Shown one piece after another: positions 51,574 to 59,166 of a stretch of 64,000 nucleotides of DNA. The position numbers were made by a program, and so were the translations under genes. How positions within the stretch are numbered: the first letter of the stretch is position 1; the number at the start of each line of letters is the position of its first letter. The notes under the pieces were generated by a model, which saw nothing but the letters and a program-made list of their open reading frames with translations, made no database searches and was not told the DNA's origin. Source of the stretch: HNR sp040400085 (lineage in GTDB: Bacteria > Actinomycetota > Actinomycetes > Actinomycetales > Microbacteriaceae); contig JBBAQX010000001.1 in assembly GCA_040400085.1 (NCBI GenBank), positions 62,001-126,000 of the forward strand, written 5' to 3'.

Positions 51574-53513
51574 CAGACATTCAAAGAGTAGTAGCCCGGC
51601 ATCTTGCTGCCAAAGAAGGCACCGAAACCATCCTCGAACGGGAGGCTGCCTATTTCCACACCAACAATGGCGGCCTTACGCTGACCCTGTTGGAAGTGGT
51701 GGGTCAGAAAGGGTCCCGTTTCAAGTTCCGCTACACCTTCGGGAGCATGGGGGGCCAGGCTACGGGGGAGTTTGACCTTCCGGCCGTAGCAGCAGCATGG
51801 ATCAACGCTGCCCTCTACAAGATTGGCCCGGAGATCCTGGAGAAGGAAGGGGGCCAGTGGAACCCCTACGATTACCCGGACCTCTACGTCAACGGTGAGA
51901 GGGTTGACCCCGGGCCCACCCTTGAAAGCGAAGCTGCCTCTTTTAGCTTCGTACCCAGGACTGGCCACGTCAAGACGGCTGCCACGCTCAGGCTAGCAAG
52001 TTGGGCGGACAGCCTGGCCAAGACAGCTACCGTCTTTCCTTCGGAGAAAGCTCTCAAGGACTACCTCCACGACCACCCCAATGCCGACAAGGCCAAGCAT
52101 TCGGTGGGTAAGAAGGAAGACCAAGACCACGGGGAGGATTCCCACAAGGAAGAGCATGGCCATGAGGAAGAGGATATCCCCGCGGCTATCCTACCCTTCA
52201 AGGAAAAGCTCAAGGCCATCTACCGCAAGGCGGAGAAAGACCTGGCCCACCACGTCGAGCATCACACGGAGAAGCTCAAAGAGGAGCATGGTGACGACTG
52301 GCCCGCTGGTGTCCCTCGTCCCTGGAAACAACGGTGGGATGGCTTCTCTACCAAGCTCGAAAAGGCCGGCAAGGAAGTCAAAGCGTGGGTCAAGAAAGAG
52401 TCAGACACCAACCCTGACCTGGGCAAGTTCCTCAAGGATGACTCTTACCGGCGGAAGTCTCTCCAAGAGATGCACCGCAAGCTAACCGATGCCCCCGACA
52501 AGTTTGTCGATGCTGCTTTGGAGATTGCAGCCGAAGAGGTGGCGGAGTTCAAGGAAGCCGGGAAGGGCATCAAAGCGGCCATGTCCGGGAAACCGGTATC
52601 GGACCTCCAGAAGCACGCCATCAAGAAGGCAGCCTTTCACGTTGGCTTGTCGGTAGCTGTGGGCTCTGTAGGTGCTTTGGCTGCTGGGGCAGCGGGGACC
52701 GGAGCTTTGGCGGCGGCCTCGGGGAAGACCTTTGCGGTATCCTTGGCGAGAACGATTGCTTACAAGGCAGTTGCCAAGAGCATGGGGGCTCTCAATACCC
52801 TACAGGAAGTAGAGCACCTGGGGGTGGGCGTTGGGGCGCTCTTCAAGTCCTGGCTCACCAAGGTTGCTGCCAAGAAAGACCCGAAGGAGAAGCCTGCTTC
52901 CCCGGATGACATGCTGGGGGCACTGGTAGCTTCCAAGGTGGCCCAGGTCATTGCTGACCTTGATGGGGAGGACCTGCTAGAGGCGGTCAAGGAATCGGCT
53001 GCCGAGGGTCCGGCCAAGAAGGATAGCCCCAAGAAGAAGGCTGACTTGAACGTTGTAGCCTCGGGGTGGCTCAACGTTATCCATGCGCGTAAGGTATCCC
53101 TACGTTGGGATAAGACCCGCTGGGATCTGGAGTTCATGCCTTCGGGGGAGGACTTGCCACGCTCCCAGAGTTACGGGCAAGCTGCACCTTCTGAACGCTG
53201 GCAGATGCCCACCCTGGTCAAAGCCCTTGCTGCCTCCCCTTGGGGGTACATCACCCGGGACGGGGCAACCCCCTCCACGTTGAGTTTCCAGGCAATCGTA
53301 CAGAGCATCGGCCTGACAGATGCAGACACGGGAGAGTCTGCGATGGCAAAGGTGATTGCAGCCTACGACAAGTGCCTGGCTCACACCAAGAAGGTCTTCT
53401 CAGACCCTTCCTTCGTAGAGATGCCACCCCCGGCCACCGTTCTGGAGAAGGTGTTGTCTGTGGCTAGCTCTACCGTCAAACCGAAGCTCCGTTGGAAGAA
53501 GGTCTCGTCGTGA
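51570..53513 (+). CDS. Hypothetical protein with glycine/alanine-rich hydrophobic segment, 647 aa
   Basis: ATG 51570 (ATGA overlap). Starts with a short basic helix (RVVARHLAAKEG). The middle is Lys/Glu/His-rich and coiled (KHSVGKKEDQDHGEDSHKEE, HHVEHHTEKLKEEHG). Around residues 350-395 is a long Ala/Gly hydrophobic stretch (GLSVAVGSVGALAAG). The mixture of long helical and hydrophobic segments suggests a virion or membrane-associated protein; no family recognised. Ends TGA with 4-nt overlap. Confidence 0.55.
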   Translation: MTDIQRVVARHLAAKEGTETILEREAAYFHTNNGGLTLTLLEVVGQKGSRFKFRYTFGSMGGQATGEFDLPAVAAAWINAALYKIGPEILEKEGGQWNPYDYPDLYVNGERVDPGPTLESEAASFSFVPRTGHVKTAATLRLASWADSLAKTATVFPSEKALKDYLHDHPNADKAKHSVGKKEDQDHGEDSHKEEHGHEEEDIPAAILPFKEKLKAIYRKAEKDLAHHVEHHTEKLKEEHGDDWPAGVPRPWKQRWDGFSTKLEKAGKEVKAWVKKESDTNPDLGKFLKDDSYRRKSLQEMHRKLTDAPDKFVDAALEIAAEEVAEFKEAGKGIKAAMSGKPVSDLQKHAIKKAAFHVGLSVAVGSVGALAAGAAGTGALAAASGKTFAVSLARTIAYKAVAKSMGALNTLQEVEHLGVGVGALFKSWLTKVAAKKDPKEKPASPDDMLGALVASKVAQVIADLDGEDLLEAVKESAAEGPAKKDSPKKKADLNVVASGWLNVIHARKVSLRWDKTRWDLEFMPSGEDLPRSQSYGQAAPSERWQMPTLVKALAASPWGYITRDGATPSTLSFQAIVQSIGLTDADTGESAMAKVIAAYDKCLAHTKKVFSDPSFVEMPPPATVLEKVLSVASSTVKPKLRWKKVSS

Positions 53514-54685
53514 AGCCAATTGAAGCAGCCTCGATCAACCCCCAAGAGGAGTGGGCTAAAATCGAGGATACCGCCTTTGCTATGCAAAGGGCTACTGCTG
53601 ACCTGGCCGTAGAAGCCCAAGCTTTGAGTGTCTTCTCTCCGGCAAACGGGGAATCCTTCCTCAAAGCCTGGCGGCTTTTTAGTAGCATCATCGGAAGTGA
53701 CCGGCAGATAGAGAAGTTTGCATTTGGCCTGTTGCAGACCTACCAGATGACCCCCGTCCAGCGGAAGGCTATCGAGGCTGCGCTTCGCGTTTTCTCCAAG
53801 AGAAGCGTGCGTATCACCTACAAGAAGCTTGGGTTGGAGGGTGCCCGCGAGAGGTACGCTAAGCTCCTAGACTACTGCACCATGTTCACCACGTTCTTTA
53901 ACGTGGCCAAAACCCTTGTGGCCTCGGGAGCGGTTCACGGGGAAGCTCAGGATGAGGTGGGGGCGGCGGGAGCCAAGACCAAGGCGGGTTCGTTCCTGGT
54001 AACCAACGTCGGGGGCTTTTCGGATAAGGTCATGGCGGACGTGGTAGCTGCCGTGAAGAAGGCTGACCAGCTTCTCAAGGCTTCTGGCTTCTCTTCGGTT
54101 TGCTATGGGGACGTGTACGTCACCAAGACCTTGCAACAGGCTAACGTCCTGGCCTTCTACGTGATAGCTAGCGATGACCTGTTCGTCCGCGCCAATGCCA
54201 GGGGGAATGACCTGGTCCAGACCATCCTCCACGAGTTTGGACACAGGTACTACTACAAGAGCCTCTCGAATAGAAACGGGATCTACGACCTCTACAAGAA
54301 AATCTCAGGCCAAGAAGACAAGAGGGAGTTCCCCGTCCCTTCGATTGGGGACACGGCTACTTACAAGGGGGTTGTCTGGACGGTGACCAAGGCCAACCTC
54401 CGGGGTGTATCCGTGGTAAACCCTGACGGGCGCACCGGCTTCAACACCCTTCGTGACTGGTACGCCAACAAGGGCACTCTCCGAGACTTCCTTTCGGATG
54501 CAAAGTACCTGGGCTTTGTCTCAGCCTATGCTCGCAAGGGAGGGCCGGAAGAGAACTTCGCTGAGATGTTTTCTTACTATTGCATGGGAGACCTTCCCGT
54601 GCTCCAAAGCGTCCCGTTTGAAGAACTGGTTTTCGGTAAGTCCGAGCAAGCAGCCAAAGTGGCCTACCGCTACCTCACCCGCTAG
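53510..54685 (+). CDS. Zincin-type metalloprotease, 391 aa
   Basis: The start is taken at GTG 53510 (overlaps the previous TGA); TTG 53492 is possible. A HEFGH zinc-binding motif (His241, Glu242, His245) is preceded by TIL and followed about 100 residues later by GGPEENFAEMFSYY, whose Glu is a likely third ligand, as in gluzincins. The protease probably cleaves a phage or host protein; the substrate is unknown. N-terminal half is helical. Ends at TAG. Confidence 0.75.
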   Translation: MKPIEAASINPQEEWAKIEDTAFAMQRATADLAVEAQALSVFSPANGESFLKAWRLFSSIIGSDRQIEKFAFGLLQTYQMTPVQRKAIEAALRVFSKRSVRITYKKLGLEGARERYAKLLDYCTMFTTFFNVAKTLVASGAVHGEAQDEVGAAGAKTKAGSFLVTNVGGFSDKVMADVVAAVKKADQLLKASGFSSVCYGDVYVTKTLQQANVLAFYVIASDDLFVRANARGNDLVQTILHEFGHRYYYKSLSNRNGIYDLYKKISGQEDKREFPVPSIGDTATYKGVVWTVTKANLRGVSVVNPDGRTGFNTLRDWYANKGTLRDFLSDAKYLGFVSAYARKGGPEENFAEMFSYYCMGDLPVLQSVPFEELVFGKSEQAAKVAYRYLTR

Positions 54686-54693
54686 AGACAACC

Positions 54694-55161
54694 ATGCTCC
54701 CCTTGATCCCTGCCCACGATGACCGCCTGAAAAAACCCTGTGACCCTGTGACCGTATTCGATGAGAGCCTCAAGGCTCTTACTCAGGATATGGCCCATAC
54801 GATGTATGCCGAAGGTGGCATAGGGTTGGCGGCCCCCCAGGTAGGCGTCTTGAAAGCCGTCTTGCTGATTGACCTGGACGGAAACCTTCGGGTCCTGGTC
54901 AATCCCGTGCTCCTTGAGGCTGAGGGTGAGCAAGTGGGCCCGGAAGGGTGCCTGTCCTATCCTGGGTTGACTCTGCCCAGAGTTCTACGCTTCTACCGTA
55001 TCCGGGTGAGGTACCAGGACATCAAGGGTGGCTTTCACGAAAGGGTATCTGTGGGGTTGGAAGCCCGGTGTATCCAGCATGAGCTAGACCACCTGTCTGG
55101 AAAGGTTTTCCTTGACCCCTCGATCCAAGCCCCTCCCCCCAAACGTAACCCCCTCCCATGA
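54694..55161 (+). CDS. def: Peptide deformylase, 155 aa
   Basis: All three family motifs are present: motif 1 GIGLAAPQVG (43-51), motif 2 EGCLSYP (Cys86 as metal ligand) and motif 3 QHELDHLSG (His129, Glu130, His133). The enzyme removes the formyl group from nascent proteins at the ribosome exit. Phage-borne deformylases are known from marine phages. ATG 54694, TGA 55161; overlaps the next gene by 50 nt. Confidence 0.92.
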   Translation: MLPLIPAHDDRLKKPCDPVTVFDESLKALTQDMAHTMYAEGGIGLAAPQVGVLKAVLLIDLDGNLRVLVNPVLLEAEGEQVGPEGCLSYPGLTLPRVLRFYRIRVRYQDIKGGFHERVSVGLEARCIQHELDHLSGKVFLDPSIQAPPPKRNPLP

Positions 55162-55600
55162 CGACCTTGTAGATAGGGCTGGCCGTTGGCTGGATAGCAA
55201 AGGCTATCACCCTATCTTCCTGGACTTGCAAGTAGTCACCTCGGGAGAGCTACCTGATGCTCTGGGATACAAGGGGACTCTATCTTGCCTTATCGAGTGC
55301 AAGACCAGCCGGAGTGACTTTCACAGAGATCGGAAGAAACCCCATCGTAGAGGAGCGGTGGGTATGGGTCAAATCCGGTACTACATGACCCCCCCGGGTC
55401 TTTTGAAGCCCGAGGAAGTCCCTGGCGCTTGGGGGCTGTTGGAGGTACACGGTTCCAAGGTGTCTGTCCGGAAGAAAGCTGGGTTTGACCACCTTCAACC
55501 AGGTAGGAGTATGGTGGAGGTTGCCTACTTGGTAGGTGTGTTTCGGCAGTTTTGCCGGAAGCATGGCCTATCTACTACCTTGAGAAAGGGCACGGTGTAA
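55112..55600 (+). CDS. PD-(D/E)XK nuclease-like protein, 162 aa
   Basis: The central motif PDALGY ... LIECKTSRSDF, followed by RDRKKPHR and MGQIRYYMTPPGLL, matches a family of small restriction-like nucleases, with Asp, Glu and Lys of the ECK site in place. No ATG is available; TTG 55112 is the likely start and overlaps the deformylase by 50 nt. Ends at TAA, which forms part of the GGTGTAA element before the next gene. Role in DNA repair or host DNA degradation not determinable. Confidence 0.7.
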   Translation: MTPRSKPLPPNVTPSHDDLVDRAGRWLDSKGYHPIFLDLQVVTSGELPDALGYKGTLSCLIECKTSRSDFHRDRKKPHRRGAVGMGQIRYYMTPPGLLKPEEVPGAWGLLEVHGSKVSVRKKAGFDHLQPGRSMVEVAYLVGVFRQFCRKHGLSTTLRKGTV

Positions 55601-55608
55601 GGGAGCCC

Positions 55609-56469
55609 ATGGCCATCCGTCTCCCCTACTCAGGCAAAGTCGAGAGTCTCCCCTACTCCCTGTCCCGCTGGACCGATGTTCCGGGGTCCCCCGACAAGTG
55701 GGCCTGGTTCCTGGCATCCATGGCGGAGGGCAAGATGCAGGCTTTCGACCCTCGAACGGCTGTCCCCGTGTGGTGGTCCCTGGCCAAAGAAGACACCCTG
55801 GCCCTCAACTTCTGGACCAAGAACCCTGGGCCCCTGCTTGAAAAGCAAAGCTTGCTGGACGGTTACAACGTCAAAGTCCACGTCACGGTGACGGGGTGGG
55901 AGGAAGTGGAGAAGGGGGCCCCGAGTCTTCGGGAGGGGGGTCAGCTTTTGCGGGAAACGGCCCTGGCCTTTGGGGCTGAGAACGTGGTCTGGCGGTTCTC
56001 TCCGGTCCCTCTGCTTCAACCTGCTGAGGTGTTGCGCCGGTTCGAGACGGTCTTGGATTGGATTGCGGGGCTCAAGTTGGGCGGTGTCTACCTCTCTTTC
56101 CTGCAAACCAACGACCGGATCTCCGAGAGCCGATCCAAAGCGGACAAGATCGCTTTGATGGCCGACCTGGCGGAGTTGTCCAAGGGAGCCTTGGATATCC
56201 TGCTGTGCAACGAAGATCGGACCCTCCTAGGTGTGGAGGGCCTCCCCTCGAACCTCAAGGCTGCGGTGTGTGCCCCCCCGGAGAGTTTCGGGCTGGGTTC
56301 CCGTGGGATGGCTCCCTCCGAAGGTTGTGGGTGTGCCCTGATGGTGGACCCCTTCACCTTTAACGAGTCTTGCCGCCTAGCGTGCTCCTACTGCTACTCT
56401 GCGGACAAGACCCTGAGCCCCAAGAAGCACAACACCACCCCCCGAAGGCATCTCCCGGTTGCCCCATGA
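55609..56469 (+). CDS. DUF1848-family protein, 286 aa
   Basis: The order of features fits DUF1848: AFDPRTAVPVWWS near the start, FWTKNPGP, WRFSPVP in the middle, GVYLSFLQTNDR, and a C-terminal CGC ... CRLACSYCYS cluster like that of radical-SAM-related proteins. The fold is thought to bind an iron-sulfur cluster; the reaction is not known. ATG 55609 with GGGAG upstream; TGA 56469. Homologues are usually chromosomal. Confidence 0.7.
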   Translation: MAIRLPYSGKVESLPYSLSRWTDVPGSPDKWAWFLASMAEGKMQAFDPRTAVPVWWSLAKEDTLALNFWTKNPGPLLEKQSLLDGYNVKVHVTVTGWEEVEKGAPSLREGGQLLRETALAFGAENVVWRFSPVPLLQPAEVLRRFETVLDWIAGLKLGGVYLSFLQTNDRISESRSKADKIALMADLAELSKGALDILLCNEDRTLLGVEGLPSNLKAAVCAPPESFGLGSRGMAPSEGCGCALMVDPFTFNESCRLACSYCYSADKTLSPKKHNTTPRRHLPVAP

Positions 56470-56544
56470 GTGTCAGTGAAACCCACACGGCATCTCATGG
56501 GGGCAAGACCTGGTCACGCTCCCCCACCTACCAAGGTCTTGAAA

Positions 56545-56898
56545 ATGAACAAGAGACTCCGTAAGAAGCTACGCCGTGGAGAGTTTACCGAGCTTGGCTT
56601 CGAGGTCTTGCTCAAAACTCACCTGGACACAGCAGAGGCTATCCATTCCTGGGTTGACGACTTGATCTCATTCACCGAGGGGAGAGACCTTGGTGTGGGT
56701 GGGGGGCATATATCCTTCTACGTCACAAGGTACCGGGGCTCCTGTACCGAGGAAGACCGGCAAGCCTATCACCAGTGGCTTGGCAGCCAACCCATCGTGG
56801 CTAGCTGGACCATAGCCCCCCTTTCGGATGCTTGGTATAGCAAGTGCCAAGAGGATGAGCACCTGCTGCCAGGTACCCTGCGAGGCTCCCGTGGCTGA
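56545..56898 (+). CDS. yggL: YggL-like 50S ribosomal subunit-binding protein, 117 aa
   Basis: The N-terminus MNKRLRKKLRRGEFTELGFEV matches the conserved (R/K)-L-R-K-K ... EF-x-ELGF-x-V block of YggL (DUF469). The C-terminal GSCTEEDRQAYHQWLGS with LSDAWY fits the CTEE-x-x-x-x-x-x-x-WL and L-x-D-x-W pattern. In E. coli YggL binds the large ribosomal subunit. A phage copy would act on host ribosomes. ATG 56545; the TGA overlaps the next start. Confidence 0.75.
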   Translation: MNKRLRKKLRRGEFTELGFEVLLKTHLDTAEAIHSWVDDLISFTEGRDLGVGGGHISFYVTRYRGSCTEEDRQAYHQWLGSQPIVASWTIAPLSDAWYSKCQEDEHLLPGTLRGSRG

Positions 56899-57124
56899 CC
56901 TTTCCGAAGCTGATCTAACCACCCCAGACTTTACCCTGGACCATGCCAAAGAAGCTTTGAAGAGGCGGGCGGTACCCACTGACTTCCTTTGCCAGACCTG
57001 CAAGAATCCCTGCCAGAGGCAGAAGAACAAGCTGGCCTACTTTGAAGGGAATCATTTCTGGGTAGCCCACCTGGGTTGTTGCGGGAAGACCTTTACGCTA
57101 ATCTTTCTGCTAGAAGAGCCATGA
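56891..57124 (+). CDS. Small Cys-rich protein, 77 aa
   Basis: The start may be GTG 56891 (overlaps the yggL stop) or ATG 56855. The C-terminal half has CQTCKNPC and CC, a possible zinc knuckle, followed by a hydrophobic end (FTLIFLLEEP). Ends TGA with ATGA overlap to the next gene. No family recognised. Confidence 0.45.
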   Translation: MADLSEADLTTPDFTLDHAKEALKRRAVPTDFLCQTCKNPCQRQKNKLAYFEGNHFWVAHLGCCGKTFTLIFLLEEP

Positions 57125-57474
57125 GTAGCAACCCTTGCGACCCCTGTAAGCCCAAGACCCGCTGTGACCGGGACACCAAGAACAACGTCTGGGTAGAAAG
57201 GGGCTGCGATGAATGGAGCCAGGCCAACAGCCCAGGCATCTGCCTCCTGGATACCCTGGACGACTGCGATATTGCTTACGTCCTTGAACGGGATGACCGA
57301 GCCAGAGCGGACCTTCTCCGGGTCACAAGTGACCCACACCTTTTGGCTTTGGAAGCCCACGTAAAGAGGCTCCCTGACCCCGAGATTGACGAAACCAACT
57401 CCATGGACACCCTGAACGCCAACAGTTTGGTGCTTTACACGGTGTTTCGAGGCATCCCCCCGTTCAACCAATGA
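57121..57474 (+). CDS. Hypothetical Cys-rich protein, 117 aa
   Basis: ATG 57121. N-terminus MSSNPCDPCKPKTRC has C-x2-C-x5-C. The rest is acidic and soluble. Overlaps the next gene by 4 nt. No family recognised; co-translated with its neighbours. Confidence 0.5.
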   Translation: MSSNPCDPCKPKTRCDRDTKNNVWVERGCDEWSQANSPGICLLDTLDDCDIAYVLERDDRARADLLRVTSDPHLLALEAHVKRLPDPEIDETNSMDTLNANSLVLYTVFRGIPPFNQ

Positions 57475-57665
57475 AGAGACCTACGCCGAAAACACCCCAG
57501 GAATGGGAAAAGCTTCTCAGGCAAGCTTTGACAATAGCCGAGGAAAGAAACGACAGGAGAAAGCTTCTCCTGAGAATGGCTTTGGTCCGAGGGGAAACCG
57601 AAGACACCCTCCGTAAGCTCGGGATTGTATGCCCTGCGGATATCCAGAGAGAGTTTCCGAGATAA
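57471..57665 (+). CDS. Small basic helical protein, 64 aa
   Basis: ATG 57471 (ATGA overlap), TAA 57665. Predicted as two basic helices (PQEWEKLLRQALTIAEERND, RRKLLLRMALVRG). No family recognised. Last gene before the promoter of the H1-like gene. Confidence 0.5.
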   Translation: MKRPTPKTPQEWEKLLRQALTIAEERNDRRKLLLRMALVRGETEDTLRKLGIVCPADIQREFPR

Positions 57666-57668
57666 AGA

Positions 57669-57724
57669 TTGACAAGCACAATTGATCATTTACTCTTGGT
57701 CTAAACCCAGAGGGTTAGACCACT
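57669..57724 (+). promoter_or_regulatory. Promoter and leader hairpin of the H1-like gene
   Basis: TTGACA (57669-57674) is followed at 16 nt by TACTCT (57691-57696), a plausible sigma-70-type pair. Directly before ATG 57725 is a 10-bp inverted repeat with one bulged A (GGTCTAAACCC 57698-57708 / GGGTTAGACC 57712-57721). It would form in the 5' leader and may regulate translation. Confidence 0.5.
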
Positions 57725-58348
57725 ATGAATATCATCAAGACCCGCAAGGCGTACGCTGCAAAGATCCAAAAGGCTGAGGAAGACCTCAAGAAGCTTACCC
57801 GTGAGAAGGAAGCTTTTGAGGCATACGCTTCTCATGTTGGAGGGGAGCCCAAGGCTACTCGGGCTGTGAAAGCTCCCAAGACCTCCAAGGCTACTCGGGC
57901 TGTGAAAGCTCCCAAGGCGGCCAAGCCTGCCAAGATCCGGGACAAGAAGCCTGCCAAGCCGCAGCGGAAGCAGACCAAGGCGGTCAAAGCCATCAAGGCC
58001 CCCACGGCAAAAGCCGTCAAGGGAACCGGGGCCCCCCGTCTCGTAGACAGCATCCGGGATGTTCTGGGCGCCCAGACTTTGAATGCCAAGGAGGTCTATG
58101 AAGCGCTCAAGACCAAGGGTCTGCTTCCCATCTCGAATGACCCCCTGGCCTACATCCGGGCGGTTCTCAACCGGCGTAACAACTTCCTACCCGACAAGGC
58201 TCGGGGCCGCGGGTACTACATGAACATCGCAATCAAGGCCAAGGCGGCTCCCAAGACTCGCCAGCCGAAGGCTCCCAAGGCTTCGTTTGAGTCCTACGGT
58301 GTGCAGGACCCCACGACCACCGTGGGAGCCAACCCCTTCACGCCCTTA
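57725..58348 (+). CDS. Histone H1-like DNA-binding protein with winged-helix domain, 207 aa
   Basis: The N-terminal half is Lys/Ala/Pro-rich with AKP/KAPK repeats, like bacterial H1 and HU-tail proteins, and contains a 30-bp tandem repeat in the DNA. Residues about 101-168 (LVDSIRDVLGAQTLNAKEVY ... AYIRAVLNRRNNF ... GRGYYM) resemble a HARE-HTH/winged-helix domain. It likely coats or regulates DNA. The in-frame TTA at 58346-58348 is taken as the stop; it lies 24 nt before a strong terminator. The standard code would read through the terminator and fuse it to a membrane peptide. Confidence 0.75.
57851..57916 (+). repeat. Tandem 30-bp repeat inside the H1-like gene
   Basis: Two identical 30-bp copies (57851-57880 and 57887-57916), offset by 36 bp. 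They encode KATRAVKAPK twice and expand the basic tail. Such repeats change length easily between related phages. Confidence 0.9.
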
Positions 58349-58372
58349 GGCTCAACGCCGGATAACTCCCAC

Positions 58373-58408
58373 AAGAGGGGGCCTTCTTTGGCCCCCTCTT
58401 TGTTTTTT
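58373..58408 (+). terminator. Rho-independent terminator after the H1-like gene
   Basis: An 11-bp perfect stem (AAGAGGGGGCC 58373-58383 / GGCCCCCTCTT 58390-58400), 6-nt loop and a T tract TGTTTTTT. It lies inside an uninterrupted standard-code ORF but directly downstream of the in-frame TTA. Confidence 0.9.
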
Positions 58409-58409
58409 G

Positions 58410-58417
58410 GGTGTAAA
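58410..58417 (+). promoter_or_regulatory. GGTGTAAA element after the terminator
   Basis: GGTGTA 8 nt before ATG 58424, immediately downstream of a terminator, so a new promoter is expected here. AGGTGG right after it serves as RBS. Confidence 0.45.
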
Positions 58418-58423
58418 AGGTGG

Positions 58424-58507
58424 ATGCTGTTCCTCTGGGGTTTCTTGCTGGGGTGGATCACATTTTCGAGTCTCTGTTGGCTCGCGGCTGTTCTTGCCTT
58501 GCACTTA
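58424..58507 (+). CDS. Small membrane peptide, 27 aa
   Basis: ATG 58424 with RBS AGGTGG. The peptide is almost entirely hydrophobic (FLWGFLLGWITFSSLCWLAA), one membrane-spanning helix. The TTA at 58505-58507 is taken as the stop; the standard code would read 20 more residues through a second TTA to TAG 58567. Role unknown; may be a toxin-like or lysis-related peptide. Confidence 0.4.
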
Positions 58508-58553
58508 GGTGTAGGCTTAGCCCTCAAGACACCCTCACCTGAAAGGCTCTACC

Positions 58554-58628
58554 ATGTGCTCTTGTAGCTTCTCCCTCCTTGTGTTGTTGGCTCTGGTGGT
58601 TGTCCTCTACCGCATGGTCAACCGATGA
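58554..58628 (+). CDS. Small membrane peptide, 24 aa
   Basis: ATG 58554 preceded by AAAGG. The 24-aa product is one hydrophobic helix (SLLVLLALVVVLYRM) with a basic end. It ends TGA, overlapping the next ATG (ATGA). Likely a membrane peptide co-translated with the 177-aa gene. Confidence 0.4.
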   Translation: MCSCSFSLLVLLALVVVLYRMVNR

Positions 58629-59158
58629 TCTCTCCGGGGAGCTTGGTAGCCTACCCGGGGGATGGGGCTGACTCGCCCCCTATCCGGGCTTTCGTGCTGT
58701 CCGTCAGTTCCTACGAGAGGATGGCGAAGGTTGTCCTTCAAGATGGTCGGGTGGTGGAAGTGCCCGACGACATCGATCAAACCCCTGGCTTTGTTCTGGT
58801 GGGCAACCCGAGTTTGAACTGGCACTCCATCTCGGTAACCCAACCCGTAAGCCCCCGACATGGGAGGGTGACAGCAGCCGTTCTGGTGGTGGCTATCCCT
58901 ACGGGAGGGGTGCGGCGTATCACCTTGACCCATCACACGGAATGGTTTGCAACGGCCCCTCGTAGTATCTTCCTCAACCCCACCGTGAAGGTCCCCCGGG
59001 GTGCCGCGTTGCACTTGACCTGGGCAGGGGGGAAGCAGCTAGCAATCCAGCTTCCCCCTGTTCTGATGACCTTGGCAAAGAAGCAAGAGGTTACGCTCAA
59101 GGCTAACCCGCCGAAGGAATCGGAATTGTCTACAAGGTACAACCGAAAAGGGCTATAA
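58625..59158 (+). CDS. Hypothetical protein, 177 aa
   Basis: ATG 58625 (ATGA overlap with the 24-aa peptide), TAA 59158. Beta-rich, with an SH3-like start (ISPGSLVAYPGDG, AKVVLQDGRVVEVPDDI). No family recognised. It lies immediately before thyX. Confidence 0.5.
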   Translation: MISPGSLVAYPGDGADSPPIRAFVLSVSSYERMAKVVLQDGRVVEVPDDIDQTPGFVLVGNPSLNWHSISVTQPVSPRHGRVTAAVLVVAIPTGGVRRITLTHHTEWFATAPRSIFLNPTVKVPRGAALHLTWAGGKQLAIQLPPVLMTLAKKQEVTLKANPPKESELSTRYNRKGL

Positions 59159-59166
59159 GAGGGGGT

